NCBI RefSeq assembly: GCF_907165045.1
Contig: NZ_CAJRAU010000007.1
Span: 62,001-126,000, forward strand
Length of the DNA stretch: 64,000 bases
Direction: 5' to 3'
Origin: Dyadobacter linearis
Lineage (GTDB): Bacteria > Bacteroidota > Bacteroidia > Cytophagales > Spirosomataceae
In this document: positions 17,030 through 26,379 of the stretch, piece by piece
Position numbering within the stretch: the stretch's first letter is position 1
How the letters are laid out: each line of letters begins with the position of its first letter
Notes under the pieces: model-generated
What the model saw: the letters and a program-made list of their open reading frames with translations, nothing else
Database searches by the model: none
What the model was told of the DNA's origin: nothing
Position numbers and translations under genes: made by a program

Positions 17030-17728
17030 ATGAAATGGACTTTTGTAATTCAGAGAAAGTTTAGGGCTGCGGCTTTGCTTGGTGGTATTATGTTGGTTGT
17101 GATCCTGGGAACGGTACTTTTGCAGCGGAATGCACAGGGGATCGACCAATCGTCAGCTTCAATCTATAACGACCGGCTGATCCCGGCAACTACGATCCTT
17201 TACATTACTGAAAATTTGTACAGTAAGCGGCTGACTCTTGAAAATCACCTGTTTACGAGCGAAGGAACCAGCGAACTTCCGGTTTCTGAGCAGCTTAAAT
17301 CGTATGATAAGAGCATTGATTCGCTGATCCGCGTTTTTGAAAAAACCTACCTGGTAGCCGAGGAAGAGAAAAGCCTGACTGCATTTAAAGAGCAGAATAG
17401 CAGATATGTGCATTTGGAGCAGGAAATACTAAACCAGTGCGCGGCGGGCAACGTGGAAGGAGGGAAGCGGGTATTTGCACAAAACGGCGCGTTGAAGTTC
17501 AAGGAAGCGGTAGCTAGTCTGAATGCGCTGACGAATATTCAGTCGGACGTGGGCAAGGATTTGATGAAGGAATCGAAAAGTAATATGGCCAGTTTCGGCG
17601 TGATCACCTCGCTGCAAATCGGACTGGCAGTGATTATAGGATTGATGATCCTGGTTTTGATCTACGACTCCAAGATTATCGAGAAGCCGGCATTAAAAGA
17701 TAAAAGCCAATATTTTAACCTGAACTGA
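17030..17728 (+). CDS. Membrane protein with periplasmic four-helix-bundle (MCP-like) domain
   Basis: A 232-residue protein with two membrane segments (about residues 13-32 and 190-212) that enclose a helical domain of about 155 residues. The opening SSASIYNDRLIPATTILYI resembles the ligand-binding domain of methyl-accepting chemotaxis proteins (4HB_MCP). The cytoplasmic tail is only about 20 residues, so there is no HAMP, kinase or methyl-accepting signalling domain. Homologues of this orphan sensor type occur in Bacteroidota. The start at 17030 lies downstream of a consensus promoter. Function is unknown. Confidence 0.75.
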   Translation: MKWTFVIQRKFRAAALLGGIMLVVILGTVLLQRNAQGIDQSSASIYNDRLIPATTILYITENLYSKRLTLENHLFTSEGTSELPVSEQLKSYDKSIDSLIRVFEKTYLVAEEEKSLTAFKEQNSRYVHLEQEILNQCAAGNVEGGKRVFAQNGALKFKEAVASLNALTNIQSDVGKDLMKESKSNMASFGVITSLQIGLAVIIGLMILVLIYDSKIIEKPALKDKSQYFNLN

Positions 17729-17739
17729 TAAGCAACAAA

Positions 17740-17766
17740 AAAGGCCAGCATTTGCTGGCCTTTCGC
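17740..17766. terminator. Bidirectional terminator
   Basis: An uninterrupted stem of 10-11 bp (17740-17749 with 17754-17763) with a tight loop, A-rich before and T-rich after. It separates converging genes. Confidence 0.8.
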
Positions 17767-17781
17767 TTTATATGCTATTTC

Positions 17782-18333
17782 TTATTGACCAACTTTCCGG
17801 CCCTTCAAGGTTTCTCTTGAATTTTTAACCTGCTTCAAAAGGTCTTTCTTAACAAACAGCCGCGCTCCGTTACCACTCTGCAAATCGAAAGTACGCTCCT
17901 TGTAATCGAATTTATTGTTAGGAAGCACATCCAAAAAGTAATTCTGACCGCTGAGGTTGAACTTCATTCCTTTTGTATCCTGCTGAGTATCATCCCACGA
18001 AACGCTGATCGAGCCGGATTCTGAGCCTAATGCAACGCCGGGAGTGAATGGCAGCACGTTGATTGTCTGGATGGATTTTCCATTGCTCATCGTAATCTGA
18101 CCTTCCGGATTTACCTTGATATCGTTCGGATCGGAAACTTCTCTTCTGATATTGATCGCTTTATCATTGAAAAACTGCACTTTTTCCAGCGGGATACTTG
18201 CCGCTTCCAGATCGCGCCGCAAATCCTCTGTGAAAACTGTGTAATTGGACAGAGGTACCGAGTTCATGGTGGTACAAGCCGAGATTGTGCAAAGGAAAAA
18301 TGCTCCCGCAAATGCTTTTTTAATGAGATTCAT
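17782..18333 (-). CDS. Hypothetical lipoprotein
   Basis: A 183-residue protein with a lipoprotein signal peptide; the lipobox ISAC places the acylated cysteine at residue 20. The mature part has no recognised catalytic motif. It contains beta-strand-like stretches and the segment NGKSIQTINVLPFTPGV. It is a single leftward gene that ends at the bidirectional terminator. The 237 bp between its start and htpG hold the divergent promoters, but I could not place a consensus match with confidence. Confidence 0.7.
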   Translation of the reverse strand: MNLIKKAFAGAFFLCTISACTTMNSVPLSNYTVFTEDLRRDLEAASIPLEKVQFFNDKAINIRREVSDPNDIKVNPEGQITMSNGKSIQTINVLPFTPGVALGSESGSISVSWDDTQQDTKGMKFNLSGQNYFLDVLPNNKFDYKERTFDLQSGNGARLFVKKDLLKQVKNSRETLKGRKVGQ

Positions 18334-18570
18334 GTTTGAAATTGGTGTTCGTGTGGAACGGTTTTGAGATTCTAGCTGGGTTGTTTACCAATCGCAATAT
18401 TAAGAAAAAAGCCATTCACATACCAACCGGATAGTTAAAGGCTTTTATCGGTTCACAAACTGACAATGTGTCAGCCAGCGCGTATTTTGATTGTAGTTGG
18501 AACGCATATTTCAGTCGGGTATTGCAACAGCCGAAAACAATTCTAAAAATATAAAAACAAAAAATAGACT

Positions 18571-20409
18571 ATGGAATCAGTGATTCAGGAAAAAGGGAAT
18601 CTTAGCATCCACACCGAGAATATCTTTCCGATTATCAAAAAATTCCTTTATTCGGACCACGAAATCTTTTTAAGAGAATTAGTTTCAAACGCAGTCGACG
18701 CGTCTCAGAAAATCAAGAAACTGGCATCTTACGGCGAGTTTAATGGCGAACTGGGCGAACTGAAAGTGGTAGTGAAGCTGGATAAGGAAGCGAAAACGAT
18801 CACGATCAGCGACAACGGTATCGGTATGACGGCCGATGAGATCAAGAAATACATCAACCAGATTGCATTCTCCGGTGCGACTGAATTTGTTGAAAAGTAT
18901 AAAGACAAAGGCGAGGACGGAAAAGGTGATAAAGGCATTATCGGCCACTTTGGTCTTGGTTTTTACTCGGCGTATATGGTTGCCCAAAATGTAGAGATCA
19001 TCACAAAATCTTATAAGGAAGGTTCCGAGGCAGTACGCTGGCAGTGCGATGGTTCGACGGAATTCGAACTTTCTCCGGCTGAAAAAGAGAGCCGCGGATC
19101 AGATATTATCCTGCATGTAGCCGCAGATTCAGAAGAATTCCTGGACGAGCACAGATTGCGCGGGATACTTGAAAAATATGGCAAATTCCTGCCGATCGCT
19201 ATTGAATTTGAGGAGAAAACGATCAACAATCCAAACCCTGTCTGGACTAAAAACCCTGCGGACCTGACAGACGAAGATTACCTCTCATTCTATAAAGAAC
19301 TATATCCTTACAGCGAAGATCCCCTTTTCTGGATCCATTTGAATGTAGATTATCCGTTCAATCTGACGGGCGTTTTGTATTTCCCAAAACTGAAAAACGA
19401 TTTTCAGGGACAGCGTGAAAAGATCCAACTGTACAGCCGCCAGGTATTTATTACGGACGAAGTGAAGGATATTGTTCCTGATTTTCTTCAATTAATGCAT
19501 GGTGTGATCGATTCGCCGGATATTCCTCTGAATGTTTCGAGAAGCTATTTGCAGGCGGACGGAAATGTGAAGAAGATCAATGGATATATTACCCGCAAAG
19601 TGGCTGATAAGCTTTCGGAGATATTCAAGAACGACCGAGAAGGTTTCGAGAAGAAATTTGATGACATTGGTTTGTTCGTAAAATACGGGATTATCAGCGA
19701 CGACAAGTTTTACGAGAAGGCGAAAGATTTCTGTTTGCTGAAAAATACAGATGGTAAATTCTTCACTTTCGAAGAATACCGGACGCACGTCGGCGAAAAT
19801 CAGACAGACAAAAACGATACCCAGATCTGGCTCTATACTACTGACGAGAAAAAGCAGGATGCGTTCATTCAGTCTGCCAAAAAACGCAGCTACGATGTAT
19901 TGGAACTTTCGAGCATGATTGATTCGCATTTCATAAATGCATTGGAACAAAAGCTTGAAAAGATCAATGTGAAGCGCGTAGATGCGGATACACTAGATAA
20001 GCTGGTTGAAAAAGATGTGCAGCTGGAAAGTATTCTTTCAGCAGATGATCAGGAAAAAGCGAAGAAGATTTTTGAGGAAGTGGCAGGCAGCAAAAGTGCA
20101 AATGTACTGGTTGAGCCAATGCCGGTTGATGAATTGCCGGTTGTAATCACTTTCCCTGAATTTATGCGCCGGATGACGGATATGCAGGCATCTTCTGGCC
20201 AGCGCTCGATGTTTGGCGATATGCCTTTGATGTACACGGTTTCACTCAATTCGAATCACCCTGTAATTGGTCGCATTTTGTCGACGGAGGATGAAACGGC
20301 TCAGAAATCACTTGCAAAACAGGTTTATGATCTGGCATTGTTGTCTCAGGGACTATTGTCTGGAAGCGATCTGACGCAGTTTATTCAGCGCACCGTTACA
20401 ACTTTGTAA
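18571..20409 (+). CDS. htpG: Molecular chaperone HtpG (Hsp90 family)
   Basis: A 612-residue ATP-dependent cytosolic chaperone. The N-terminal ATPase domain has LRELVSNAVDASQK (catalytic Glu and Asn), DNGIGMTADEI near residue 80, and GHFGLGFYSAYMV near 127. The middle domain and the C-terminal dimerisation domain are present; the eukaryotic MEEVD tail is absent, as expected. It is a single-gene unit followed by a strong terminator. Length and motifs are ordinary. Confidence 0.98.
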   Translation: MESVIQEKGNLSIHTENIFPIIKKFLYSDHEIFLRELVSNAVDASQKIKKLASYGEFNGELGELKVVVKLDKEAKTITISDNGIGMTADEIKKYINQIAFSGATEFVEKYKDKGEDGKGDKGIIGHFGLGFYSAYMVAQNVEIITKSYKEGSEAVRWQCDGSTEFELSPAEKESRGSDIILHVAADSEEFLDEHRLRGILEKYGKFLPIAIEFEEKTINNPNPVWTKNPADLTDEDYLSFYKELYPYSEDPLFWIHLNVDYPFNLTGVLYFPKLKNDFQGQREKIQLYSRQVFITDEVKDIVPDFLQLMHGVIDSPDIPLNVSRSYLQADGNVKKINGYITRKVADKLSEIFKNDREGFEKKFDDIGLFVKYGIISDDKFYEKAKDFCLLKNTDGKFFTFEEYRTHVGENQTDKNDTQIWLYTTDEKKQDAFIQSAKKRSYDVLELSSMIDSHFINALEQKLEKINVKRVDADTLDKLVEKDVQLESILSADDQEKAKKIFEEVAGSKSANVLVEPMPVDELPVVITFPEFMRRMTDMQASSGQRSMFGDMPLMYTVSLNSNHPVIGRILSTEDETAQKSLAKQVYDLALLSQGLLSGSDLTQFIQRTVTTL

Positions 20410-20433
20410 TAGGATTGATATAAGTCTTAAAGC

Positions 20434-20467
20434 AGAAAACCCGCCATCGAGCGGGTTTTCTCTTTTT
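20434..20467. terminator. Terminator between htpG and the converging gene
   Basis: An 11-bp stem (20434-20444 with 20451-20461), 6-base loop, followed by CTTTTT. The A-run on the 5' side allows activity in both directions. Confidence 0.85.
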
Positions 20468-20481
20468 ATATTGGAATAACA

Positions 20482-21000
20482 CTAACCTTTCCGTGAAGCA
20501 AGTTTGCCTATAAACTGTTCCAATTCTTCCCATTCCTGATTTTTCGCCAGTTCCGCTTGTTTTGGCCATGAAGACGGATCCTGAATTTGAAACCTCGGCC
20601 CGGCTTTTTTTAAGATACCTACCATCCTGATCACAGAAGTTTCGGACAGCTGCTCGTAGGTGTGGATTCCTTCCTTATTGAAAAGCTCCTCTATTTTCGG
20701 GCCTATTCCGTCAATGCGTTTCAGGTCATCGGGCGCGTGATCGGGGCTGGTGACAGGATAAACCGTTTTGGAAGCATTTGTTGCTACTGGTTGGTGGTTA
20801 TTGTTTTCCATTGAAGTTCGAAATTCGGTCAATTCATATTTTTTTTCTTCCAGCAATATACGCATTCTCCTAATCCGCGTTTTCACGATCGTTTTCGCCA
20901 ACCACCAGCCAAGTATCGCGGAGAGAAACAGCAGGGAGGCTATTTCTCCGATAGCAATTGCCAGGCTCTGAGATTCTATCGGAAAAGACAGCTGATTCAT
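20482..21000 (-). CDS. Membrane-anchored helix-hairpin-helix protein
   Basis: A 172-residue protein with one N-terminal membrane segment (residues about 13-34), a charged linker, and a C-terminal helix-hairpin-helix region: DDLKRIDGIGPKIEELF near residue 93 is the typical opening of the predicted-flap-endonuclease-like HhH_5 domain found fused to membrane anchors or to ribosomal protein L21/L27 relatives. It overlaps the upstream membrane protein gene by 4 bp, so the two are probably translated together. A DNA- or RNA-binding function at the membrane is inferred from the domain only. Confidence 0.8.
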   Translation of the reverse strand: MNQLSFPIESQSLAIAIGEIASLLFLSAILGWWLAKTIVKTRIRRMRILLEEKKYELTEFRTSMENNNHQPVATNASKTVYPVTSPDHAPDDLKRIDGIGPKIEELFNKEGIHTYEQLSETSVIRMVGILKKAGPRFQIQDPSSWPKQAELAKNQEWEELEQFIGKLASRKG

Positions 21001-21338
21001 TGTTTCGATTTTGAAAAAGCCAGTTCACGGCTGATCTGATTTAGCTTATATTTCAATTCCCGCGTTTTCCTCGTTTCATAACTGCGTGCTGGGAAAAAGC
21101 CCAAAACGAATGTGACCAGCAGCATAATGGAATACTGGATCAGCAAATTAATGTTGATCTGAAATTCGCCGGCGCTGACCCTCGGGCCCGTCAGATTGTA
21201 CGAATATAATCTCTCAGAAAAAATGCCGGTAGCAGGCAATTGATCACAAAGCTGCTTGATCTGGCAAATGTGCCAATATATAGCGCCCAAAATCCAGATA
21301 GCCAGACAAGTCCACCAAAGCGGTTTGCTTTTCAACAT
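20997..21338 (-). CDS. Small two-segment membrane protein
   Basis: A 113-residue protein with membrane segments at about residues 8-23 and 68-86 and a basic, coiled-coil-like C-terminal tail. It overlaps the helix-hairpin-helix protein gene by 4 bp (ATGA type). The coupling implies a shared job, possibly a membrane complex. I recognise no family. Confidence 0.65.
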   Translation of the reverse strand: MLKSKPLWWTCLAIWILGAIYWHICQIKQLCDQLPATGIFSERLYSYNLTGPRVSAGEFQININLLIQYSIMLLVTFVLGFFPARSYETRKTRELKYKLNQISRELAFSKSKQ

Positions 21339-21420
21339 ATATGCATTGGTTAGCTATATAAATTGGAATATTCTAAAAGTAGCTTTCGGGAGGGGAATTT
21401 GCAATATGGGGGAACATGAA

Positions 21421-21450
21421 AAAGGGTCTGAACGTTGATTCAGACCCTTT
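21421..21450 (-). terminator. Terminator of rho
   Basis: A perfect 12-bp stem (21421-21432 with 21439-21450) with a 6-base loop; on the minus strand it ends in a T-run (CCCTTTTTC). It begins 5 bp after the rho stop codon. Confidence 0.85.
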
Positions 21451-21455
21451 CTTAT

Positions 21456-23291
21456 TTATCGGTTCATCGAGATCAGGAACTCTTCGTTGTTCCGTGTCCC
21501 TTTCATATGTTCGAGCAGGAAATCCATTGATTCCATCGCATTCATATCGGCCATGTGCTTTCTTAGTATCCACACTTTTTTCAGTGTTTCTTTGTCGATC
21601 AGCAGATCTTCGCGACGGGTACCGGAAGCGACAACGTCGATAGCCGGGAACACACGCTTGTTGGAAAGCTTGCGATCCAGCTGCAATTCCATGTTACCGG
21701 TTCCTTTGAACTCTTCAAATATAACTTCGTCCATTTTAGAACCCGTATCGATCAGTGCAGTAGCGATAATGGTCAGAGAACCGCCGTTTTCGATATTTCG
21801 GGCAGCACCAAAGAACCGTTTTGGTTTGTGCAATGCATTCGCATCCACACCACCTGAAAGGATCTTACCGGAGGAAGGTACCACTGTGTTGTAAGCACGC
21901 GCCAAACGTGTGATCGAATCAAGCAAAATCACTACATCGTGGCCGCATTCAACCATTCTCTTAGCTTTTTCCAGAATAATGCTGGCAACTTTCACGTGAC
22001 GGTCGGCCTGTTCATCAAAAGTAGAAGCAATTACCTCCGCACGTACGCTGCGCTGCATATCGGTAACTTCCTCAGGACGCTCGTCGATCAGCAGGATCAG
22101 CAAAAATACCTCAGGGTGGTTACGCGTGATCGCATTTGCAATTTCTTTCAATAAAACTGTCTTACCGGTTTTAGGCTGCGCCACGATCATACCGCGTTGT
22201 CCTTTTCCTATCGGAGCGAAAAGGTCAAGAATACGGGTTGAATACTGGTCCGGTCGGGAGCTCAGTCTGAGGCATTCGTCTGGGAATAGGGGAGTTAGGT
22301 ATTCAAAAGGAATACGATCCCTGATTTCTTCCGTCGTTTTGCCATTTACAGTTTCAACCCGCAGCAATGCAAAATATTTCTCGCCTTCTTTCGGAGGACG
22401 TATCTGACCTTTCACGGTATCGCCCGTTTTAAGACCAAAAAGCTTGATTTGCGAAGGAGAAACGTAGATATCGTCGGGACTGGCGAGGTAGTTGTAATCA
22501 GCAGAGCGCAAAAAGCCGTAGCCTCCATCCTGCATAATTTCCAATACACCTTCATTAGTGATCAGCCCGTCGAATTCTCTTACGTAATTATTATAGTTCC
22601 GTTTAATTTTTGTAGACGGATCTTCACGTGGCGGTTGTGGCGCAGATTGTGGCTGGCGCTCAGTATTTTCGTTATTCTGGCGTGCCGGTTTTTCTTCTCT
22701 CGGAGCTGAAACTACATCCTGAATATCAGTAACAGTGGTTTCTTCCGTATTCTCAGGAGCCGAGGCTGGTTCGTTTTGAGCCTGTGCCACCACTTCTTCC
22801 CGACCAAGATCATTCAGTGTATCATTGTCTGAATCGTCTTCGTCGTTTATATCTGTATTATTGGTTTTTGGTCTTTCGTCAAATAACCGCGGGCTTTCGC
22901 TTTTCTCAGGGGTATTGAAAAGGGGAGTTTGCGAGCTGCGCGGCGAGTTATCTTTTTTACCCTTCCCAGACCTTCCGTTGCCCGCCTTTACGGTAACCGG
23001 AACAGGTTCAGCTGGTCTGCGCGCCCTTCTCTTCTTGGGTTCGTCGCCATCTTCCGAAGAATTGTCGTCTGAACCGGAATCCGTCGAAGTGGCTTCCACA
23101 GAAGTAGCACTTTCCTGGGTAGCTCCTGAAAATGCAGGTTCTGAAACTTGCGCAGGTGTTTCCTGTGTATTCAGAATCCGGTTAATTAGTTCTTTTTTAG
23201 AGAGTTTAGTATGGTCAGGTACGCCCAGGCTACCTGCTATTTCTTTAAGCTCGGAGAGGAGCTTAATGTTTAATTCATCAATTGTAGGCAT
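21456..23291 (-). CDS. rho: Transcription termination factor Rho with long N-terminal disordered insert
   Basis: A 611-residue hexameric RNA helicase that stops transcription. The first 45 residues form the Rho_N SAP-like helical domain. Residues about 46-230 are a low-complexity, acidic-then-mixed segment rich in Ser, Glu, Asp, Asn, Gln and Pro. The RNA-binding cold-shock domain follows (EGVLEIMQDGGYGFLRSADYNYL), then the ATPase core with Walker A GQRGMIVAQPKTGKTVLLKE (20 residues) and Walker B VVILLDSITRLARAYN. E. coli Rho is 419 residues, so the extra length lies in the insert. Long disordered inserts are characteristic of Bacteroidota Rho, and the one in Bacteroides thetaiotaomicron has been connected with condensate formation. 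Confidence 0.97.
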   Translation of the reverse strand: MPTIDELNIKLLSELKEIAGSLGVPDHTKLSKKELINRILNTQETPAQVSEPAFSGATQESATSVEATSTDSGSDDNSSEDGDEPKKRRARRPAEPVPVTVKAGNGRSGKGKKDNSPRSSQTPLFNTPEKSESPRLFDERPKTNNTDINDEDDSDNDTLNDLGREEVVAQAQNEPASAPENTEETTVTDIQDVVSAPREEKPARQNNENTERQPQSAPQPPREDPSTKIKRNYNNYVREFDGLITNEGVLEIMQDGGYGFLRSADYNYLASPDDIYVSPSQIKLFGLKTGDTVKGQIRPPKEGEKYFALLRVETVNGKTTEEIRDRIPFEYLTPLFPDECLRLSSRPDQYSTRILDLFAPIGKGQRGMIVAQPKTGKTVLLKEIANAITRNHPEVFLLILLIDERPEEVTDMQRSVRAEVIASTFDEQADRHVKVASIILEKAKRMVECGHDVVILLDSITRLARAYNTVVPSSGKILSGGVDANALHKPKRFFGAARNIENGGSLTIIATALIDTGSKMDEVIFEEFKGTGNMELQLDRKLSNKRVFPAIDVVASGTRREDLLIDKETLKKVWILRKHMADMNAMESMDFLLEHMKGTRNNEEFLISMNR

Positions 23292-23718
23292 AAAAAAGGA
23301 AGTAAAGTGACACTTTACCGGTGGGATAATAAGTTGTGAATGTGTTTGGATTAAATTCGGGGATAGGCCGAAGTCATGTGATGGTCATTGATATTGGAAT
23401 AGGTATATATTGTAGAAGCCCTGGAAAGTGACTTTACTAACTGAAAGCTTTGATGGATCAATCGTGAAAATTTGCAACTTGATAATACAGAAGTATTGAC
23501 AATAATAAATCGGCAAGATTTGTAAACCTAGGTAACGCAGGGAATGGTGGTTACCGATAGATGGATTCTGGATTTAAAAGTCGATACTGACTTAGATGGA
23601 CGAAGGTGCAATTTTTTTAGTATAAATGCAAATAATTGGAAATAAAAACATTTTAAACTTGATAATGTTCAGATAGTCAAGTGTTTATCTGTGAGTGCGG
23701 ACAAAGAAAGCTACCTGA
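23292..23718. other. Intergenic region between rho and coaX
   Basis: About 430 bp of A+T-rich sequence without a credible coding frame. It must hold the rho promoter and leader, but I found no full CAAAnnTA (reverse -7) match. A long untranslated leader would fit the usual autoregulation of rho by premature termination; no clear secondary structure decides this. Confidence 0.4.
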
Positions 23719-23749
23719 TTTGAATGCGTATTTCATTTTATGATATTTG
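23719..23749 (+). promoter_or_regulatory. Candidate promoter of coaX
   Basis: TTTG (23719-23722), 19 bases, GATATTTG (23742-23749), one base off TAnnTTTG. The expected transcription start near 23756 is 30 bp upstream of the ATG at 23786 and rules out a longer coding frame that would open inside the -7 element. Confidence 0.5.
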
Positions 23750-23785
23750 CAGCCAGTTATTAACGACCCTCATTTAAGTTTTAAT

Positions 23786-24508
23786 ATGAATATTGTCATC
23801 GACTCCGGGAACACCTATTCGAAGGCTGGCTGGTTTGAAAATGAAAAACTGTTACGCTATACGACAGGTTTGAGTTTCGATGAACTGATCCGGACGATCC
23901 GCGAAGAGCAGCCTGAGCATATTCTGTTTTCATCTGTAAGTTACACGGAAGCAGAATTTATAGAAGCGCTTCAAATGCCTGTTCGCGTGCACAGCCTGTC
24001 GCCACAAACCCCTCTCCCTATATCTAAATGCTACGATACGCCCGAAACACTTGGAGCGGACAGGATCGCAGCGTGTGCAGGAGCCAATTTTTTGTTTCCC
24101 GATGAAGATATTCTGGTGATAGATATGGGTACCTGCATTACCTATGATCTGATCGATAGCAGTGCTGCGTTTCAGGGCGGATTAATTTCTCCTGGTGTAA
24201 GAATGCGATTCAAAGCAATGCATTCGTTCACTAAAAGGCTTCCTATGATCGACCCCGAAACAGTGTCGGAACTGGTAGGTAAAAGTACCAGGACAGCAAT
24301 GCTCAGCGGGGTGATGAATGGCACTCTCGCAGAAATTGAAGGAATTATTCAAATGTACCGACACAAATTCCCCGAATTGCGCGTAGTAATATGTGGTGGA
24401 GATATTACTTTTTTTGAAAGTAGCTTGAAACCACCCATCTTTGCGGTGCCGGAATTGGTTTTAATAGGCTTGAACAGAATTTTAACATATAATGTCTCAT
24501 TACAGTAA
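23786..24508 (+). CDS. coaX: Type III pantothenate kinase
   Basis: First step of coenzyme A synthesis: phosphorylates pantothenate with ATP. The 240-residue protein has the actin-like ATPase motifs of CoaX: DSGNTYSKAGWF at the N-terminus (phosphate-1 loop), TLGADRIAA near residue 89, VIDMGTCITYD near 112, and GGLISPGVRMRF near 130. The start at 23786 is chosen because the promoter lies just upstream. It overlaps the next gene by 17 bp. The later CoA enzyme CoaBC is also in this window, 7 kb away on the other strand. Confidence 0.95.
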   Translation: MNIVIDSGNTYSKAGWFENEKLLRYTTGLSFDELIRTIREEQPEHILFSSVSYTEAEFIEALQMPVRVHSLSPQTPLPISKCYDTPETLGADRIAACAGANFLFPDEDILVIDMGTCITYDLIDSSAAFQGGLISPGVRMRFKAMHSFTKRLPMIDPETVSELVGKSTRTAMLSGVMNGTLAEIEGIIQMYRHKFPELRVVICGGDITFFESSLKPPIFAVPELVLIGLNRILTYNVSLQ

Positions 24509-25784
24509 AGTTTTATTACTTACACTTACAATTACACTGGGATGGAGTTGTGACGGCCTTTTGGCGCAAGGTCTTGGTAATTCGCCTTATTCCTCGCTCG
24601 GTATGGGCGAATTTTATGGCGACGCATACTCCGATAATTCAGGAATGGGACAGTCGGGAGTCAGTACTGCGAGCGGGTTTCAGGTCAATAATCTTAACCC
24701 GGCACTTTGGGTACGAAACCGGTTTACTACACTGGATATCGGTCTGATCGGGCAATATAAAAACATCACTTCTGGTCAACAATCTCAGCGGAACGCCGGA
24801 GGAAATCTGGGCTACGTTTCTCTCTCTTTTCCGGTAAGTTCAAGGTGGGTGATCGGAGCGAACCTGAAACCGTACAGCTTTATCGATTATGAAAATCAAT
24901 CGTCGCGCCCGGTTATCGGAACAGCTGCAAATGCAAGGTATATCACTTCGGGAAAAGGCGGAATCAACAAAGCGTCTATTACAAACTCTGTGCAGATTCA
25001 CAAATATCTCAGCCTTGGGCTTGAAACAAGCTATTTCTTCGGCAATGTGCGCAGGGCTTCGGAAGTTACGGTTGAGAATGTGCCGGGTACCACTATTATT
25101 AGTGAAGAAATGGTTAGTCTTAACCAAAGAACAACTTATTCTGATATTGCTTTCCGTGCAGGTGCGGCAGGTCGCATTCCGCTTAGAAAGGATAACAAAC
25201 TGAACCTGAACCTGGGCGGTGCTTACAGTTTTAGCACCAGGTTGAATGCTGCCAGTACCACTTCATTTGATCTGACACAGAGCTCATTTCCTATCACAAC
25301 GGATACCCTCGAAAATAACCTGAACGGCGGGCTGACAATTCCTGAACAGTTCCAGGTAGGCGCCAGTCTTGAGTGGCCTTTCAAACTGATCTTATCAGCA
25401 GATTACAGCCGCCAGAATTGGTCGGGTTACCGCAATTTCAGCAACTCGTCGGAAGGTCTGACAGATGTGAACCGGATTCACTTAGGCGCCGAGTATTTGC
25501 CCAAGTTTACTTCACTCAAATACTTTGACCTTGTCAGATATCGCGTTGGTTTTAGCTATGGAAATACACCTTACGTAGTAGGTGGGACTAATGTAAATGA
25601 TGCTAATATCAGTCTCGGATTTACGTTCCCGATGGGACGGGGTTATCAGAACTTCCTTTCTGTTGCGTTAATTGCAGGGCAGCGGGGAAGCTCAGGATCC
25701 GGCCAGATCAAAGAACAGTATGGTCGCGTGGTGCTCGGGATAACTTTATTGGAAAGATGGTTTATTAAACAAAAACTAGACTAA
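24492..25784 (+). CDS. Outer membrane beta-barrel protein, hypothetical
   Basis: A 430-residue exported protein with a signal peptide (cleavage near SCDGLLAQ, residue about 26) and alternating polar and hydrophobic strands through to a C-terminal strand, as expected of an outer membrane barrel. The N-terminal part NSPYSSLGMGEFYGDAYSDNSGMGQSGVS resembles FadL/PorV-like barrels of Bacteroidota, in which repeated small-residue motifs follow the signal peptide. It overlaps coaX by 17 bp and is followed by lptC after 10 bp, so it may belong to an envelope-biogenesis operon. The specific role is unknown. Confidence 0.75.
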   Translation: MSHYSKVLLLTLTITLGWSCDGLLAQGLGNSPYSSLGMGEFYGDAYSDNSGMGQSGVSTASGFQVNNLNPALWVRNRFTTLDIGLIGQYKNITSGQQSQRNAGGNLGYVSLSFPVSSRWVIGANLKPYSFIDYENQSSRPVIGTAANARYITSGKGGINKASITNSVQIHKYLSLGLETSYFFGNVRRASEVTVENVPGTTIISEEMVSLNQRTTYSDIAFRAGAAGRIPLRKDNKLNLNLGGAYSFSTRLNAASTTSFDLTQSSFPITTDTLENNLNGGLTIPEQFQVGASLEWPFKLILSADYSRQNWSGYRNFSNSSEGLTDVNRIHLGAEYLPKFTSLKYFDLVRYRVGFSYGNTPYVVGGTNVNDANISLGFTFPMGRGYQNFLSVALIAGQRGSSGSGQIKEQYGRVVLGITLLERWFIKQKLD

Positions 25785-25794
25785 TTCCTTACGA

Positions 25795-26379
25795 ATGAGG
25801 GTTTTAATACTAGTACGGTATATTTTAAAAGGAGATAAAATTTTATCTCCTTTTTGTATTGTAGCCCTGCTGGCGGTCCTTTTATCATCTTGCGAGGATA
25901 AGAAAAATAAGGTAGGCGCCTTGTACACAGGCCCGGTGGAGATAGTTAATGATGTGCAGGTTAAATACAGCGAGCAGGGGAAAATGAAGGTATTGATGAA
26001 AACGCCCAGATCGCTGCGGTTTCAGAACGAGACACAGATTTTTCCCGACACCGTAAACATCAGTTTCTTCGATTCGCTGAGTACCATCGTAACGAGACTC
26101 AGGTCCGACTCAGGCAGGTACGACAAGAGTTCGGACATTTATATTGTGAAAGGAAATGTCAAGGTGGTAATGTCCGAATCCAATCAGATCATGTACACCT
26201 CTGAGCTTAATTGGAGCCCGCGAACCAGGAAGATTTTCACCGATAAACCTGTTGCTATCCGCAAAGTAGGCAGCCCGGAAGTTACTAACGGAGTCGGACT
26301 GGATGCCGAGCAGGATTTTACAAGCATCAAGTTCAGAAAAGGTACGGGCGTTTACAAATTGAACCCGTCTTCACAATAG
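25795..26379 (+). CDS. lptC: LPS export ABC transporter periplasmic protein LptC
   Basis: A 194-residue lipoprotein-like protein that, in the LPS transport bridge, passes lipopolysaccharide from the LptBFG transporter to LptA. The N-terminal hydrophobic segment ends in a lipobox-like LLSSC (cysteine about residue 33), unlike the E. coli protein, which keeps a membrane anchor; this is common in Bacteroidota. The remainder matches LptC, with FQNETQIFPDTVNISFFDSL and the beta-jellyroll segment ending in FTSIKFRKGTGVY. It follows the barrel gene by 10 bp. Its 3' end overlaps the converging cytochrome gene by 9 bp. Confidence 0.85.
   Translation: MRVLILVRYILKGDKILSPFCIVALLAVLLSSCEDKKNKVGALYTGPVEIVNDVQVKYSEQGKMKVLMKTPRSLRFQNETQIFPDTVNISFFDSLSTIVTRLRSDSGRYDKSSDIYIVKGNVKVVMSESNQIMYTSELNWSPRTRKIFTDKPVAIRKVGSPEVTNGVGLDAEQDFTSIKFRKGTGVYKLNPSSQ

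Noticed and set aside
23292..23718. Riboswitch upstream of rho or coaX
   Set aside because: No known riboswitch core or strong stem set could be recognised by eye. The coaX promoter lies close to its start codon, leaving only a 30-base leader.
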